DNA from: Alopecurus myosuroides
Lineage: Eukaryota > Streptophyta > Magnoliopsida > Poales > Poaceae
NCBI GenBank assembly: GCA_028641055.1
Contig: CM054057.1
Location: 728,224,484 to 728,288,483 of the forward strand
Reading direction: 5' to 3'
DNA: 64,000 nt
Below are positions 23,668-36,018 of the stretch, one piece after another. Positions within the stretch are counted from its first letter, which is position 1, and every line of letters starts with the position of its first letter. A model generated the notes under the pieces. It was not told the origin of the DNA. It saw only the letters and a program-made list of their open reading frames with translations, and did no database searches. A program made the translations under genes and the position numbers.

Positions 23668-23898
23668 GGGGACTACCGTCCTCTACTCGGGGACTGCCAC
23701 TCCTTGCGCGGGGACTGCCACTCCCTACTCGGGGACTGCCACTCCCTACGCGGGGACTGCCACTCCTTACGCGGGGACTGCCACTCCTTGCTCGGGGACT
23801 GCCACTCCCTACTCGGGGACTGCCACTCCTTACTCGGGGACTGCCACTTCCTACCCGGGGACTGCCACTCCTTACTCGGGGACTGCCGCCCTCAACCC
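23668..23898 (+). repeat. 21 bp x 11 tandem repeat coding a 7-residue repeat
   Basis: Eleven units of GGGGACTGCCACTCC plus six variable bases sit in frame between the second RNase H and integrase, coding repeats such as GTATPYS and GTATPYA. The array keeps the frame since each unit is 21 bp. The unit resembles the CTCGGGGACTGC phrase found elsewhere in the element, including its polypurine tract region at 31576-31586. Confidence 0.95.
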
Positions 23899-24199
23899 GG
23901 AGGCTGTCGCATTCATTGAAGAAGTTCTCGCCAATCGATCTGGGCTGCAAAGAAGCGCTCCTACTCCTCCTGAGCAACCACAAGAGCCTGTCCCAATGGA
24001 ACTGGACGAACCAGTGTTTCCCATACGGGAGACACCGAGTTGGGCTATGCCCATATTATCCTTTCTAAGGGACGGCACTCTACCTGAAGATGAGGTGACT
24101 GCAAGGCAGATTCAGAGAAGATCCAAGGGCTACACTATTGTCCGAGATGTGCTGCACAAGAGAAGTGCCACTGGCGTGCTGCAACGTTGTGTGGATCCA

Positions 24200-25302
24200 G
24201 CAGAAGGAGAAGAGATCCATAGAGATACACCAAGGAGAATGCGGGCACCACGCCTCTTCTCGGGCTGGTCCAGAAAGCTTTCCGGCATGGATTCTATTGG
24301 CTCACAGCATTGCAGCAAGCTGAGGATATCGTGAGGAAGTGCACTGGCTGCCAGATGTTCGCAAGTAAGATTCACATGCCTGCTTCCGAGTTGAAAACAA
24401 TTCCTATCACCTGGCCATTTGCTGTTTGGTGTTTGGACATGGTTGGGCCCTTCCAGCCGGCTAGAGGCAACATGACTCACATTTGGTCATGGTGGACAAG
24501 TTTAACCAAGTGGATTGAAGTGAAACCTATTCGGAGGTGTGATGGGCCACAGCTGTGAAATTCGTGAAGGATATAATCCTGAGATATGGCTACCCACACA
24601 GTATCATCACCGACAACGGCACAAACTTTGCTGAGGGAGCACTGGTGCGGTTCTGCAGAGATAAGCATATCCGACTAGACGTTGCGTCAGTCGTGCACCC
24701 TGCTTCCAATGGGCAAGTTGAAAGAGCAAATGGAATGGTATAGGCAGGCATCAAGCCAAGGCTGATGGAGCCGCTGCTGAAAACACCTGGGTGTTGGTTA
24801 GACGAGTTGCCAGCGGTGTTGTGGAGTCTAAGGACTACCCCTAACCGGTCAACCGGCTACACGCCATTCTTCTTGGTATACGGGGCTGAGGCCGTGTTGC
24901 CAATAGACTTAGAGCATGACTCCCCCCGAGTAGCCCTCTACACTGAGGTGGAGGCGAGAGAAGCTCGAGAAAACGACGTTGACCTGCTTGAAGAAGCAAG
25001 AGAGCTGACTCTGTCACGTTCGGCTATCTACCAGCAAAACCTGCGGCGTTATCATAGCCGAAAGGTGAACCCAAGGGTTTTCCGAGAAGGAGACATGGTC
25101 CTTAGGCTTGTGCAGCGCACAGCCGGGATGCACAAGTTGTCTCCTCCATGGGAAGGGCCCTTCATTGTGAGCAAAGCGCTGCACAACGATGCTTACTATC
25201 TTCTAGATGTGCGCCCACCACAGGCGAACAGGGCTGATAAATCCGGAGAGGAAACCAAGCGCCCTTGGAATGTAGCACTACTCCGTCGTTTTCATTCGTA
25301 AG
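24200..25302 (+). pseudogene. Integrase of element A (frameshifts and in-frame stop)
   Basis: Pieces in three frames make up the integrase: a zinc-binding part (about 24235-24360, GHHASS in one frame, CTGCQMFASK in another), the catalytic core with LDMVGPF, ITDNGTNFAE and VERANG (the D-D-E residues), and a C-terminal part (24765-25301) ending with RVFREGDMVLR, KLSPPWEGPF and NVALLRRFHS. A TAG codon at 24741-24743 interrupts the same frame right after the catalytic Glu. The frame also changes near 24535-24555. The enzyme would insert the cDNA into chromosomes; as written it is broken. No chromodomain is seen, as expected outside chromoviruses. Confidence 0.88.
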
Positions 25303-25968
25303 CAAAGATGTGTATGTACCCTCTTATCCGAGTTGAAATTCTACTCTGCAATCTGAAATTGTTCTCGGGGACTGCCCTCGTCCAAAATTGCTCCAAGTGT
25401 TTTTACTCGGCTTTACCTCTTGTCTATTCGATTGCTTCACTTCAGAACTCATAAGCGTATTGAGTACTGTGTTTAAACCAATATGCCAACTCTTCGACTC
25501 TGCTGCTGTCCGAAACCCGGCTTCATGGCAAGCAAGAGAACAAGCAAAAGGTCAATGAGCACACGAAAATCGCTAAGGAAGAAAAAGTGCAGGAACCGAG
25601 TAGAGTGTTTGTTACTTTTGTTCTCTGTTTCGTCTTTTCGGCTAAGTGGTGGGCTGCGTTACTATGATTGTTTCTAAGCGGCTAAGTATTTGCAGCTCTA
25701 CTCTTCAATTCTTGTGACTCGAATACCAAAAAGAAACAAGTTGCGGGTAGAGCAGAGATGAAAAGATAGGGTGAATAAGAAATGCAACTCGGGGACTCGC
25801 ATGGAAACGCAACCCGGCATTGAGCCAGGGCTGCTCAAAATGATTAAATTAAAGATAACGGGTGGAAATAAAATTGAGTAGCAAGAAAAGCATAAATAAG
25901 TCTGATACATCTGCTCCCGGCATCCCGGGGATCTGATAAATGTTCAAGTAAAAAGTGTGCAGGTAAAA
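25303..25968 (+). other. Spacer between pol and antisense gene of element A
   Basis: No coding signal is convincing. The phrase CTCGGGGACTGCC occurs at 25364 and CTCGGGGACTCG at 25790, related to the 21 bp repeats and the polypurine tract. Confidence 0.5.
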
Positions 25969-28900
25969 TCATGTGGAGGAGGCAGTGTTGTCGGCGCTGG
26001 CATTGGCTGTTGCGTCTTCTGTGGTGGTCCTGGTTGCCTCTGCCTCCGAGTTGGTGGCAGTTGTCCTTGCGGGTTCTTCGTCGGCGCTGGCATGGGTGGC
26101 ATCCGCCTCCGACTGGACGGTGGCGGACTCTTCCATCTCGACATCGCGCTCGGTGGCTACCTGGTCAGAAGTAGCCGTGGCCACCGAGATAGGCCCTGGG
26201 GTTGAAGAAGCACCAGAGGCTTGACCAGGAGTGAATACCATGTCGTCGAGAGCGGCTCCTGAGGAAGTGCCGAAGCCGAGTGCGGCGGTGTCGATGTGCT
26301 CGGTCTCCTCATCGCTACTCACGACGGCGACATTCTTCCCCTTCCCGGCCTTGCCTCTAGGCGATTCGAAGAAGCCGTCCATGTCGGACTCGGTGTCTTC
26401 ATCCGCTTCCTCGTCGTCCTCCACTTCGGTGTCGGGCTCGGGGAGGCCGTCGATGAAGACGTCCGTCTCAGCGCACTCCGCGACTTCGTACGCGATCAGC
26501 TTGCGCGCGGCCACGCAGCTGGGGTCCGTCTCCCACTTGGAATCGTTGCGTTTCCCGCGGATGATGTCCATGTTAAGATTCTCGTACCAGGAGGCGATGC
26601 AGAGAAGCATCAAGTCAGCACCCGCCCGAGCTCCCGAGGCGCGCCATTTCTTCAGCTCGGCCTTCACATTCTGCAACTTCAGAGCAAGGCCACCAATCGT
26701 TGTCGGCGCGGCATCCTCAGGCCAGAACAGCTTGTGGAGCGCGAAGCCGACGCGCACCAAGTCGGTGCCCACGCCGGCTAGGCGTTCGAAGTGCCCCTTC
26801 ATCACCAGCAAGCTGTCCTCGATCTCGGCTCTGGTGTCCGAGGCCTCGCCCTTCTCAAGGCGAGCTGCTCGAGCCTTAGCCAAGGCTGGCGCACAGGCGG
26901 ACACGAGGTCGGGGAAGATTTCTGCATAGAAGCAAGGAAGGAATTCAGTCACGAGAACCGAGAAGAGGCAGAACCGAGAAGAGGCAGATCCGAGTAGAAA
27001 AGATGCCGAAAGAAGAAAACTTACTGTGAAGCTCGTGGCGCAGTTGCTGCAACATGATTTTCCATTCCTCCTCATTGGAAATGTGCCTCTCCTCGAGCAA
27101 GCGAAGTCCGTTCAACTGAGAGAAGTACCCAGCATTGGATTTTTTCAGTGTTTCGCACTCCTGCTCAAGGGCTTTGATCTTGGCATTGAAAGTTGTCTCA
27201 GCCTTGGCCTTCTCGGCGATAACTCTGTCCCTCTCGGCACCAAGGTCGAGAGCATCTTTGAGGGCTTTCTGCAGCTGGAGTTGCAGCTGCTCCATCTCTG
27301 TAGTGTGGTCCTTCAGTAGCTCAACGGCCTGGTCGGACAGCCGGTGCTGCACTTCTTCAGGTTTGACGCAGTCTTGGTGTTCTTCAACAAACAATTTATG
27401 ATCTTCTGAAAAGAGCAAGGCACGGTTAGCAGAGAAGCAAAGGAAACAGGCACAAGGGCAAACCGAGTAGACGGAGGTTTACCTTCCAGCTTCTTGATGG
27501 TGTTCTCGGCATTCGCAACAAAGGTGCGACAGTTCTCATGCTCGTCAGCCAGGGCCTTTAGTTTCCCTGCAGAGTAGAAAAGGTTAGCGCAAGAAAGCAA
27601 TAGCGGGCGTAAACAAAAAACGCAAGAACCGCGCGGCTAGAAGCGTACCTTCCATCTCGGACAGCTTCAGAGTGCTATCCTTGGCGTCCTTACCGGCTGC
27701 CTCCACAGCTGCTTTCTCTCTTTCCAGTGCAGCAATTCGCCTCCTGGCGATAGCATGATTCCAGAGAAGCTGGCGATGCAGACTGGTACGCTTCAGAACG
27801 CTATCCTGAGAAGCGAAGAGAAAGCAAGTTAAACAGAGAAGTGAAGATTCAACCCGAGAAGGCGGCTACTCGGGAGAGCATCCGCCTACTCGGCCAGAAT
27901 CTCGGGGACTGGGTGAGGGTAAAAGAAGATGAAGACGAATAGGAGAGAAGAAAAATGCTACTCGGAGAAGACAAGTTGAGACTTACCGCGTAAGACTGCT
28001 CCAAATCTTCTGCATTCTTGCGGTGCACGAACATCTTGGCAGCGAGAGTAGCGGTGCTGGAGGAGACGGTCATGGGTTGATAGCCCAAGTCCACCTTGTT
28101 CCAGTCGACCCGCATATGATCGATGTCGCCCAGGCCAAGGCCGTGCCATTTCTCTGTGCCGAGAAGCTTGCTGTCCCATTTGGCGTCAATGAAACCAACC
28201 AAGTCGAGTACCTGCTCGAGGCTCTGAGATGATATCACCTGATCTTGAGCTCCCCGAGAAGCAATGGAGACAGGGGGCGGGGGCCTGGAGTCTGTCGCTA
28301 CGGCCTTCCTTCCGGTTGTGAGAGCAATCTTCCGGTCCTCGACGGAGAGGCCAATCTGGCGCTGTTGGCTGACCCTCACCATGTAATCCGGGTAGAGGGC
28401 ATGATCGGCCACAGTGGCGGCGGCAGGAATTGCACTGGGGTTGCGGATGATCAACTGCTTGGACTGTCCAGTCGATGTCGGCGGCGGCATCTGCTCGGTA
28501 GCTCGCTTCATCGCCTTCTCTTTCTGAGCAGTGGACTTCTCGCCCTTCTGCTTCTCGGGCTTCTTCCCCTCAATCTTGGTCTTCGTCTTCTCGGCGGCCT
28601 CCTCCTCGGCTGCCTTCTTCTCAGCATCTGCCTTCTCGACAGCTTCTTTCTCGGCTGCCCTCTTCTCGACCTCCTCCCTCAAAGCATCTAGGGCTTGTTG
28701 CCTGGCTGGGTCAGTTGGCGGCACCAGGGGCGCGCTATCCGGTGCGCCAGTTGGCTGGGCGCTACTCGGTGCGGCGCCTGTTGGCGCGTCGCTCAATGGA
28801 TAATGGCTTGTCACGGTGGCATCTGTCATGGAGGCATCTTCCACCCGCTGCTCGGCAGCAGGATTCACTTGGCCGGCAGCGTCAGTGGTTGGCTGCTCCT

Positions 28901-30891
28901 GTTCAGCCTCTGGCCGCTCGAGGGCGGTGTTATCCTGCATCTCTTCGTCTTGGGTCTCCTCGGCAGTGTTGGCCGGAGGAGAAGGGGGTCTTTCCTAGTG
29001 GGTGGCAGCGTCCTGTGCTGCTGACTCCGCACGGGGCTGCTTCTCTAAATCTGCTCCTTGAGAATCAGTGCTCTGTGCATGGGCTGTGTCGTCCTCGTCG
29101 TCGTCGAGGTTGATAAGTGGCGCTGCTGGCTTCTTAGCCTGATCGGGCGCGAGAGCAGCGTTCGCGTCCATGGGAGGACTGCAGAGAAAAAGAAATTCAG
29201 AAATTAGAGGAGGATTGGGAAAGATAACACAGTACGAGATGGGAGACAACAGAAAAGAAACTTACGCGCTGGTGGAGGCGAGCTTTCGCCTTGGTCTCTT
29301 CACGACCTTCTTGGTCGCCTTCTCGATCAGTTTCTTCTTCTTGGCGGGGGGCTCTACAGCACCGCTGCCGGTCCGCTTGCGAGTAGCGGGTGCGGCGACA
29401 GAAAGAGGGTTGACGACAAGGGCTTCATCGCCCTCGTTCTCGTTCTCGTCTTCGCCCTCATCCTCGTTCTCTTCAGCAACGTCATCTGCGGATTCAGGAA
29501 AAGAAGGGGAGCAAGTCAGAAACAACAAACAGTGGATTGGTGCTTCTCGTGAACAAGCAAAGCAAGTGTGCAATTACCTTCAGATTCGTCCTCAGGCCAG
29601 TCGCGGAGAGACGTTTCCGCGTGCTGCTTCTCCATGGTGGGGGAACGAGGGAGGTTGATCTGGTCTGCGTTCTCAAAGGAGGCCTTGTCGTCCTCCTCTC
29701 GGTCAGGAGACCAGTTGCCTTCAAAACGTTCGCAGCTCTCTATAAGCTGGCGAGTGAGGACCTGAAGAGCGGAGAAGTGTCACAAGTTAGCCGAGTAGCA
29801 GGATGGTACCCTACTCGGATAGGCGTGCAAACACAAAGCACACTAAGCCTAAGTACTTTTACCGAGTATTCTACTCGGAAAGGCGTGCAGGCACAAAGCA
29901 CACTAAGCCTACACAATTCTACTAAGTACTCTACTCGGTACAGACTACGATCGCTAGTCGCGACGAGAACGGGAAGCTTTCTACTCGGAATCCATATATA
30001 GAAAGCAGGGAAAGAAGAGCGTACCCGCGTAATCGGTTTGGTACGGCTGTATGGGATGAACCCATACTGCCAATGCTCGGCGAGGCTCGTCGTCAGGATG
30101 GCCCTGGCGTGCTCGGGAACGTCAGCGTTGTCGAGCTCAATGGTGGTCGTCCTGGTGCAGTCACGGGGGCCTCCCATGTAACACATCAGGTGGCAGCGTT
30201 CTTGCAGAGGCAGAACGCGCCTCTGGATCCAGCACGCCACTAGATCATCACTCTTGAGGCCCTCGTCGATTAGAGCGCCGAGCCGCGCCTCAATCTCTTT
30301 CGCGTTGAGGTCGTTGAGGGGCTTCTCCTTCCAATTCTTCTGGGTGGGAGCACGGAGGCTCCAGGCGGGAAGGTTAATTCTATCAGTTACCTGTCCTCCT
30401 TCGGTGGCGGGGATGTTCTTGACGTAAAGGAATGTCTTCTGCCACATCCGGACGGACTCCAGTCCCTTGATACGGGGGTGATTGGTCCCCGACCGCTGCA
30501 CCATCATGGCGCAGCCGGTGTCGGTTGCCCGTGGCACCCCCGTGCCTTCCTTCTTCCCGGTGGTCTGCTAGCGGAGGTGGAAGTACCTGAGCCAGGTGGC
30601 CGTTGTCGGATGGATGCCGAGGAAGGCCTCGCACACCACGGTGTTGGGCGGCAGGTGATGCATTTGAAGGCCGAAGTGGTCGAGGAAGCGGCGGAGGAAG
30701 TCGGAGGCCTGCCGGCCGAAGCCGCGCTCGAAATGCGCCAAGAACACAACGTGCTCGCCCTCCTCCGGGGCAGGCACGAGCTCGCCCCTGGGTGGCCGGC
30801 ATTGAACACTAGGAGGGACCCTCCTAGTGTTCACAAGCCAGGCGCAGTCCTCGGCGGTGACATGCGAGCCAGCCCAGCCGGCGCGAGACAT
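25969..30891 (-). pseudogene. Antisense spliced gene of element A (PF04195-like), 8 exons, 2 stops
   Basis: On minus, eight exons with GT-AG borders can be drawn: 30891-30025, 29761-29578, 29485-29266, 29178-27987, 27805-27649, 27566-27483, 27405-27025 and 26921-25969. The N-terminal part (MSRAGWAGSHVTAED, VFLAHFERGFGRQ, HHLPPNTVVCEAFLGIHP) matches the putative gypsy-type transposon domain PF04195 (Transposase_28) as I know it. Acidic and Lys/Glu-rich stretches, then coiled coils, follow. Two in-frame TAG codons (30568-30570 and 28995-28997) lie where element B has AAG and GAT. Antisense genes here are known in Tat elements such as Grande and RIRE2; their function is unknown. It would be transcribed from near the 3' LTR toward pol. 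Confidence 0.78.
29812..29942 (+). repeat. Short tandem repeat in first intron of the antisense gene
   Basis: Two full copies and a partial one of CTACTCGG...GGCGTGC...CACAAAGCACACTAAGCCTA, about 59 bp apart. Element B has seven related copies at the same place (39765-40095). Confidence 0.75.
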
Positions 30892-31586
30892 GGTTGCGAG
30901 TAGGAGGGGTGGAAAAAATTGAAAGGTTTTGATTGACTGGATTGGATTCGCGGCGGCGCAAAAGATTGCGCGGCGGCGGAGAGCTCGGCGGCGGAGAAGA
31001 ACAGAGAGAGATGAAAGAGGAAAAGTGCGAGGAAGGGGAAAAGGAAGTTACCGGCGGGGGGTATTTATACCCTCGCCTCAGGCTACCGTTACTATCGGGG
31101 AAGTGGGATCGATCGTGGCGTGTGGTGGGATCTGTGGCCGGCTGGAAACGCACGCAAGCACGGGATGCGCGCGTAACGGCCGCAATTGATCCCACCACCA
31201 GATCGTGGCCTATTATTACTCTTGATGGGACGTGACGCGTGGTGGGCCCACTACTTGGAAACCAGGCGCGTGGCACATCGTGCCCTGGGCAACGAGACGA
31301 CGGGGGCCTGGATGCTTGACACGTGTTCAGTTGCTGTGCGAAGGGCTGGATCGTGCTCTGCGCTGCAGAGGCTCAATTCAAGAAAATTCTCCAAGTCTTT
31401 TTACTCGGTCACAGAGTAGAAGTCATCCGCTACGCGGAGAAGAGGAAACTTAAGGTACTATTCAGAGAACTACTCGGAGGTTCTACTCAGCATCTTGAGG
31501 TTCAAGGGCTATGAGGCAAAGATTGGTTTTAAGCTGGCAGAGCCTAGTGAACGAGTTCGCAAGACTCAACCAGCTTCGGGGACTGC
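30892..31586 (+). other. Promoter side of the antisense gene and polypurine region of A
   Basis: This region lies between the antisense start and the 3' LTR. On minus, a TATA-like sequence (GGTATAAATACC read across 31060-31071) is about 170 bases upstream of the antisense ATG, a good candidate promoter. CAGCTTCGGGGACTGC (31571-31586) precedes the 3' LTR and serves as the polypurine tract. Confidence 0.6.
31060..31071 (-). promoter_or_regulatory. Candidate TATA box of the antisense gene
   Basis: GGTATTTATACC on plus reads GGTATAAATACC on minus, about 170 bp before the antisense ATG at 30891. Element B keeps GGTATTTATCTC at 41165-41176, also upstream of its antisense start. Confidence 0.6.
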
Positions 31587-32480
31587 TGTCGGGGGGTTAC
31601 CCCCGAGTAGGGTAAAGGCAAGTGGTAAAGGCGTCTTACAGAAGAGAGGTTTGGTCGAGTAGCCGACTACCTGGTACTCGCTACCCGGTCGACTGCTACT
31701 CGGTCTCACCTCAAGATGACCAGAAGGAAGATCAATCAAGTTCAGTCCTTTCGAGTAGAAAGTTGGCCCGAGTACAATTGGCGGGAACAATTGGCGGGAA
31801 CCTACTCGGGCCAGAAAGTCAAAGGAGCCGTTCTGACACAGGATCCCGCGTATCCTGGGTCCGTGCTTGGCACTATTCGAACTACTGTTCATCTGGGACC
31901 GGCCTGCCTGACAGTGACAGCATGGAAGCAGGCCGTGGCAGGATAAGGGGGCTACTGTGTTTAGGTACAGTGATACCAGTCTGTCCCCTTGTTTTGCCCA
32001 ACGACTTTCCAGATGCAGCCAAGGTTAGGAACCAAAGCTGTCAGCGGGAACCCGGAAGAAGGACGATGTGCACACTATGTCGACACTTGTCCATGTTTGG
32101 ACGTATCCGGCTGGGCACCATGTATATAAGGTGCCCCGCCGCCTCCTGCGTGAGGCGGATATCGAACACATCTTGACCTAGATCGCATACTGGAACCCTA
32201 GTTCTTGACCTAGTTCATCATCTAGAGGAGAGTGGCTACTCGGTAGCAAGAACCTTGTACTGTGGCTACTCGGTGAGATACCAAAATACACAAAGAAAGG
32301 CAGGAGTAGGGTTTACCTCCTCACGAGGGCCCTGAACCTGGGTAGATCGTGTTGTTTGCAGTGTTTACTTCGTACCTCACGCGGCTACTCGTCGCGTGAT
32401 CCCTCCCCGAGCACCTCCAGCGTCCTTCGTCCCCACATCTTTAGCCATCCCATGGCATCTGCCGTGACACCACCACGACA
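31587..32480 (+). repeat. 3' LTR of element A
   Basis: It is 894 bp, starts TGTCGGGGGG and ends CACGACA, followed by the AGCAT duplication. It is nearly identical to the 5' LTR; differences are mainly one- to five-base length changes, for example near 31729, 31951, 32155 and 32310, and a C/T difference near 32393. Confidence 0.95.
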
Positions 32481-32521
32481 AGCATGTTATATCGCGAGTA
32501 TTTCCCTCTCTCAACCTTTCG

Positions 32522-35500
32522 TCACAATCTTACTCTTGCCTTTCTTGGTCGATGTTGAATACGTGACCGCCATATTGTGACTTCTTCTTGTGAATGGAAG
32601 ACCTGCCCTAGGTAGTGTGGTCCTGCTTCTTCTGTGGTGTATGGTGCATCGTCTTCACCGGTCCTTCCATCATCGGGTCCGACTAAGCCGTCGAAGTCCT
32701 TCTCATCGGCGACTCCATCCATTCCGATGAGGGCCCTTTTTCCTCTCCTTACGACAACACGACTAGGCTTTGCCGGGTCGGTTATGAAGAAGCATTGCTC
32801 CACGTGCTTAGCCAATACCCAGGGCTCATTTTGCGCGGTGGGGTTCTTGGACTTGGATTTGTTGGCTTCAGACATCGACATAGTGGTGAAATATTCGTCT
32901 TCTTTCGTGACGTTTGTAGCCCATCTGACATGGAACATCGACAGCTTTACCCCAACATAGTCAAGCTCCCAGATTTCCTCGATCTTTCCGTAGTATCTTC
33001 TAATCTCTTCGCCCGTGTAAGATTCCATCGTTATAGACGAGTTTTGATAGTCGCTACTTTTGTCTCTTTCCTCCGTGTAGAATGTGTACCCATTGATGTT
33101 GTATGCTTGATAAGTAATCAGATTGGGCGCGGGGCCATATGACAAGGCCAATACAATTTTATCTTTCTGACATGTCATTGGCGGGGGATCGGCATCAATC
33201 TGCTTCTTGAACCATGTCGCGAAAGAGGAGTTGTGTGCTCTAAATATCTCATCTTCCGTCATCGGCCTGCGAGCACTGTTTTTATCGCGGTTTTGTGCTC
33301 TTCTATCCAAGGGTCGACATCGTCGATGTGTTGTAACACTACTAGGTGGGCCCTTTCAAAGTTGGCTCTCCGACCACAGGAGTCCACGCCCATTACCCTT
33401 TTGCCAGTGTTGTGGCCTACCCCCATGAACCTGTCAAGGTGCTTGTTTGCGGGCAAACCAACAGCTGGCTTCTCATCGCCTAGAAAATTCTTGCAGAAAG
33501 AGATGCATTCTTCGGTGAGAAATCCCTAGACGATGCTTCCATCCGGGTGTGCCCTGTTACGAACGAATGATTTGATGATCCCGTTCATTCTTTCTAATGC
33601 CATCATGTTGTGCAAGAATGCCGGCCCAAGATTGGTGATATCGTCCACGATATGGACCAAGAGATGTACCATAATATCAAAGAAGGCAGGTGGGAAGTAC
33701 ATCTCAAGTTCGCATAGGATGGTGACGATATCTTCCTGCAGCCTTCCGAGTTTCTTCACGCTTATCGACTTCCGAGTGATGACATCGAAAAAGTTACAGA
33801 GGCCAGTGAGCGTTTGACGGACGTGCGGTTCCATTATCCCTCTGATTGCAACCGGAAGTATTTGCGTCATCATCACGTGACAGTATGAGACTTCACCCCG
33901 CTGAAGATTTTTTTCTCCGCGTCTAGGTATCTGCTTATCAGCCCCGCGTAACCTAAGGGAAATTTCACCCGAGGAGGCATGTGAATATTTGCGCGAGCTC
34001 GTCGGGGCTTAGAGTGAAGCAAGAGGGTTTCAGGCGGTGAGTTTGGTGTTTCTTAGCCCTTTTCCGCTTGTGGTCGTCCATCTCCTCCACCTCATCCTCG
34101 TCCTCCTCCGTCTGTTCACGCGTAGAAGGCGGTAAGTGAAGCTCGCTCCTGATATCGGACCATCAGGTCTTATCTTGATTTTGGCCCGTCTTTGGTCCTA
34201 TCTGACATGTTGAACAGGGTGCCAAGCAAGCTCTCACAACATTCTTCGTGATATGCATGACATCAAGGCAGTGAGGCACTCCGAGGATTGGCCAGTACCG
34301 CAAGTCCCAAAACACGGACCTCCTTTTCCATACCCCCAAGAGCGGTCCTTCTGGCGGAGGACACTTTTTCTCTCCTCGCTTCCGCTTTTGTACCTTTCCG
34401 ACGGAGGACACGTTTTCCAATTCTTCAATAGAGTATCGATCTCTTCTCCTCTTCTCTTGCATGGAGGTAGATCGAGCTCATCTTTACCGTTGAACAGGTC
34501 CGCGCTTTCTCCACGGGTCGTTCAGTGGTAGCCACATTCGAGCCTCATGTATAACGGTTTTAGAAGATAAGGGATCCTTGTGTAGCTGTAGAAATGGGGT
34601 AAATTCCATGCACCTGACACAAGCCTTGTGTCCATGGCACACCTGACACGCAATATATCTGTATCCGAGATAGTCCTGCACCGTCGTGATCAGTGCGGCT
34701 CTCATACGAAAAGTTTCTTCTTTGAAGGCGTCCCATTTTCCACCCCTTCCTCCCACAACGTGTCTAGCTCCTCCTTCAATAGCTCGAGATACAGGTTGAT
34801 ATCGCTCCCTGGCTGGGTCGGCCCTTGAAATCAGCATACTCATGTGTATGTACTTCCTCTTCAGACACAGCCACGGGGGAGGTTGTACATCCATACAAAC
34901 ACGGGCCAGGTGCTATGTTTGCTGCTCTGATTGCCAAACGGATTGAGACCGTCGGTGCTCGCACCAAGCTGATGTTCCTTGGTCGTTCCCGAATACTTCA
35001 TCGAATGCGTCTAATGCTTCCACTGACGTGCATCCGAAGGGTGTGTTAGCACTGGTTTTTCAACACGTTCTGGATCGCTCAGCACCGCCTTCTTTCTGTC
35101 ATCGTGCCAGCGCATGAGCTTTGCTTCCTTGGGATCCACGAAGTACCGCTGCAGACGGGGAATGAGTGGAAAGTACCACACAACTTTCCTAGGAGCTTTC
35201 TTCGTCCCCCTCTTGTAACGATCAGCACCGCACACCGGACATTTGATCTGGTCCGTGTGCTCGTTACGGTAAATTATGAAGTCACGGACGCAAGCGTGGT
35301 ATTTTGTGTGTGGTAAATCGAGGGGGCACACGATTTTCTTGGCCTCCTGTAGACTACTAGCACATGTGTTCCCTTCAGGTAAGTGCGTCTTCAGGTATCG
35401 CAGAAGATCGTCCATGCTTGTGTCGGTCCATCCGTGTTTTTCCTTCATCTCAAGAAGATCCAGAGCTACTCTCAAGCGTGACTCCTCCGCCCCACGACTT

Positions 35501-36018
35501 GCGTCATACAACGGAGATGCAGAGTCTATCTCTAGTTGCGTGATCTTAGATTTACGTCTGGCGTCGGTCGACGTGTTCTTGAGAAGAAGATCTTGAACAT
35601 GAGGGTCCCGCACGACTGAAGTTAGCGGAGTGTTCATGTCCTCGTCTTCATGTTGTTGATCACCATGACTCCCTTCTTCTTCATTATAGTCGTCTCCATC
35701 GACAGCCTCTTCATCCTCTCCATTGCCATGTTCAGACTCCTCCTGATCATCTTCACATGTCGCCGCCCAATTGGTCTCGACGTGATCATCGTCTTCATCA
35801 TCATCCATCCACTTAGTGTGGCCCTCCATGAAAATATACCTGAGCAGGTGCTTCTCCACATTACCAGAATCTGGTTTGAACAAAGACCCCAGCTTGCATT
35901 TCCGACACGGACACTCTATCTCGGTGCGGTTGTTTCGATGCATCTCGGCCGTCGCGCGTCGCACGTACCTATGCACCACGCTTGTCCTCATCGCAATGAC
36001 CATTGCTACAAAATGCAA
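32522..36018 (-). pseudogene. CACTA transposase (TnpD-like), decayed
   Basis: Minus-strand pieces in several frames line up with grass En/Spm transposase. 36018-35011 has the transposase-associated domain (CPCRKCKLGSLF, HTKWMDDDE) and the start of the tnp2 domain (CPVCGADRYKRGTKKAPRK, YFPLIPRLQRYF). 34894-34163 has PPWLCLKRKYIHMSMLI and, in shifted frames, FWDLRYWPILGVPHCLDVMH. 33876-33526 is a DUF4218-like part (PHVRQTLTGLCNFFDVI, FFDIMVHLLVHIVDDI). 33310-32522 is DUF4216-like (YGPAPNLITYQAYNINGYTF, VLAKHVEQCFFITDP). Known family role: cutting at the CACTA ends. Frame breaks near 35011, 34900, 34480, 34160 and 33520 make it inactive as written. It ends 37 bases before the insertion site of element A. 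Confidence 0.88.

Larger units (their letters stand above)
17366..32480 (+). mobile_element. Gypsy (Tat-type) LTR retrotransposon A, complete, decayed
   Basis: Paired LTRs (17366-18272 and 31587-32480) begin TGTCGGGGGG and end CACGACA, and AGCAT flanks both sides (17361-17365 and 32481-32485). Plus-strand order is gag, protease, reverse transcriptase, RNase H, archaeal-type RNase H, integrase, then a long 3' region with an antisense spliced gene. The extra RNase H and the antisense gene place it in the Tat lineage of Ty3/Gypsy (relatives of RIRE2, Grande and Cinful). gag-pol is in several frames and has an in-frame stop in integrase, so the copy is unlikely to be autonomous as written. LTRs differ by one substitution and several short indels, so insertion was recent. 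Confidence 0.95.

Noticed and set aside
23668..23898. CRISPR-like array
   Set aside because: Units are contiguous 21 bp repeats without unique spacers, lie in a retrotransposon coding frame, and the DNA is from a plant.
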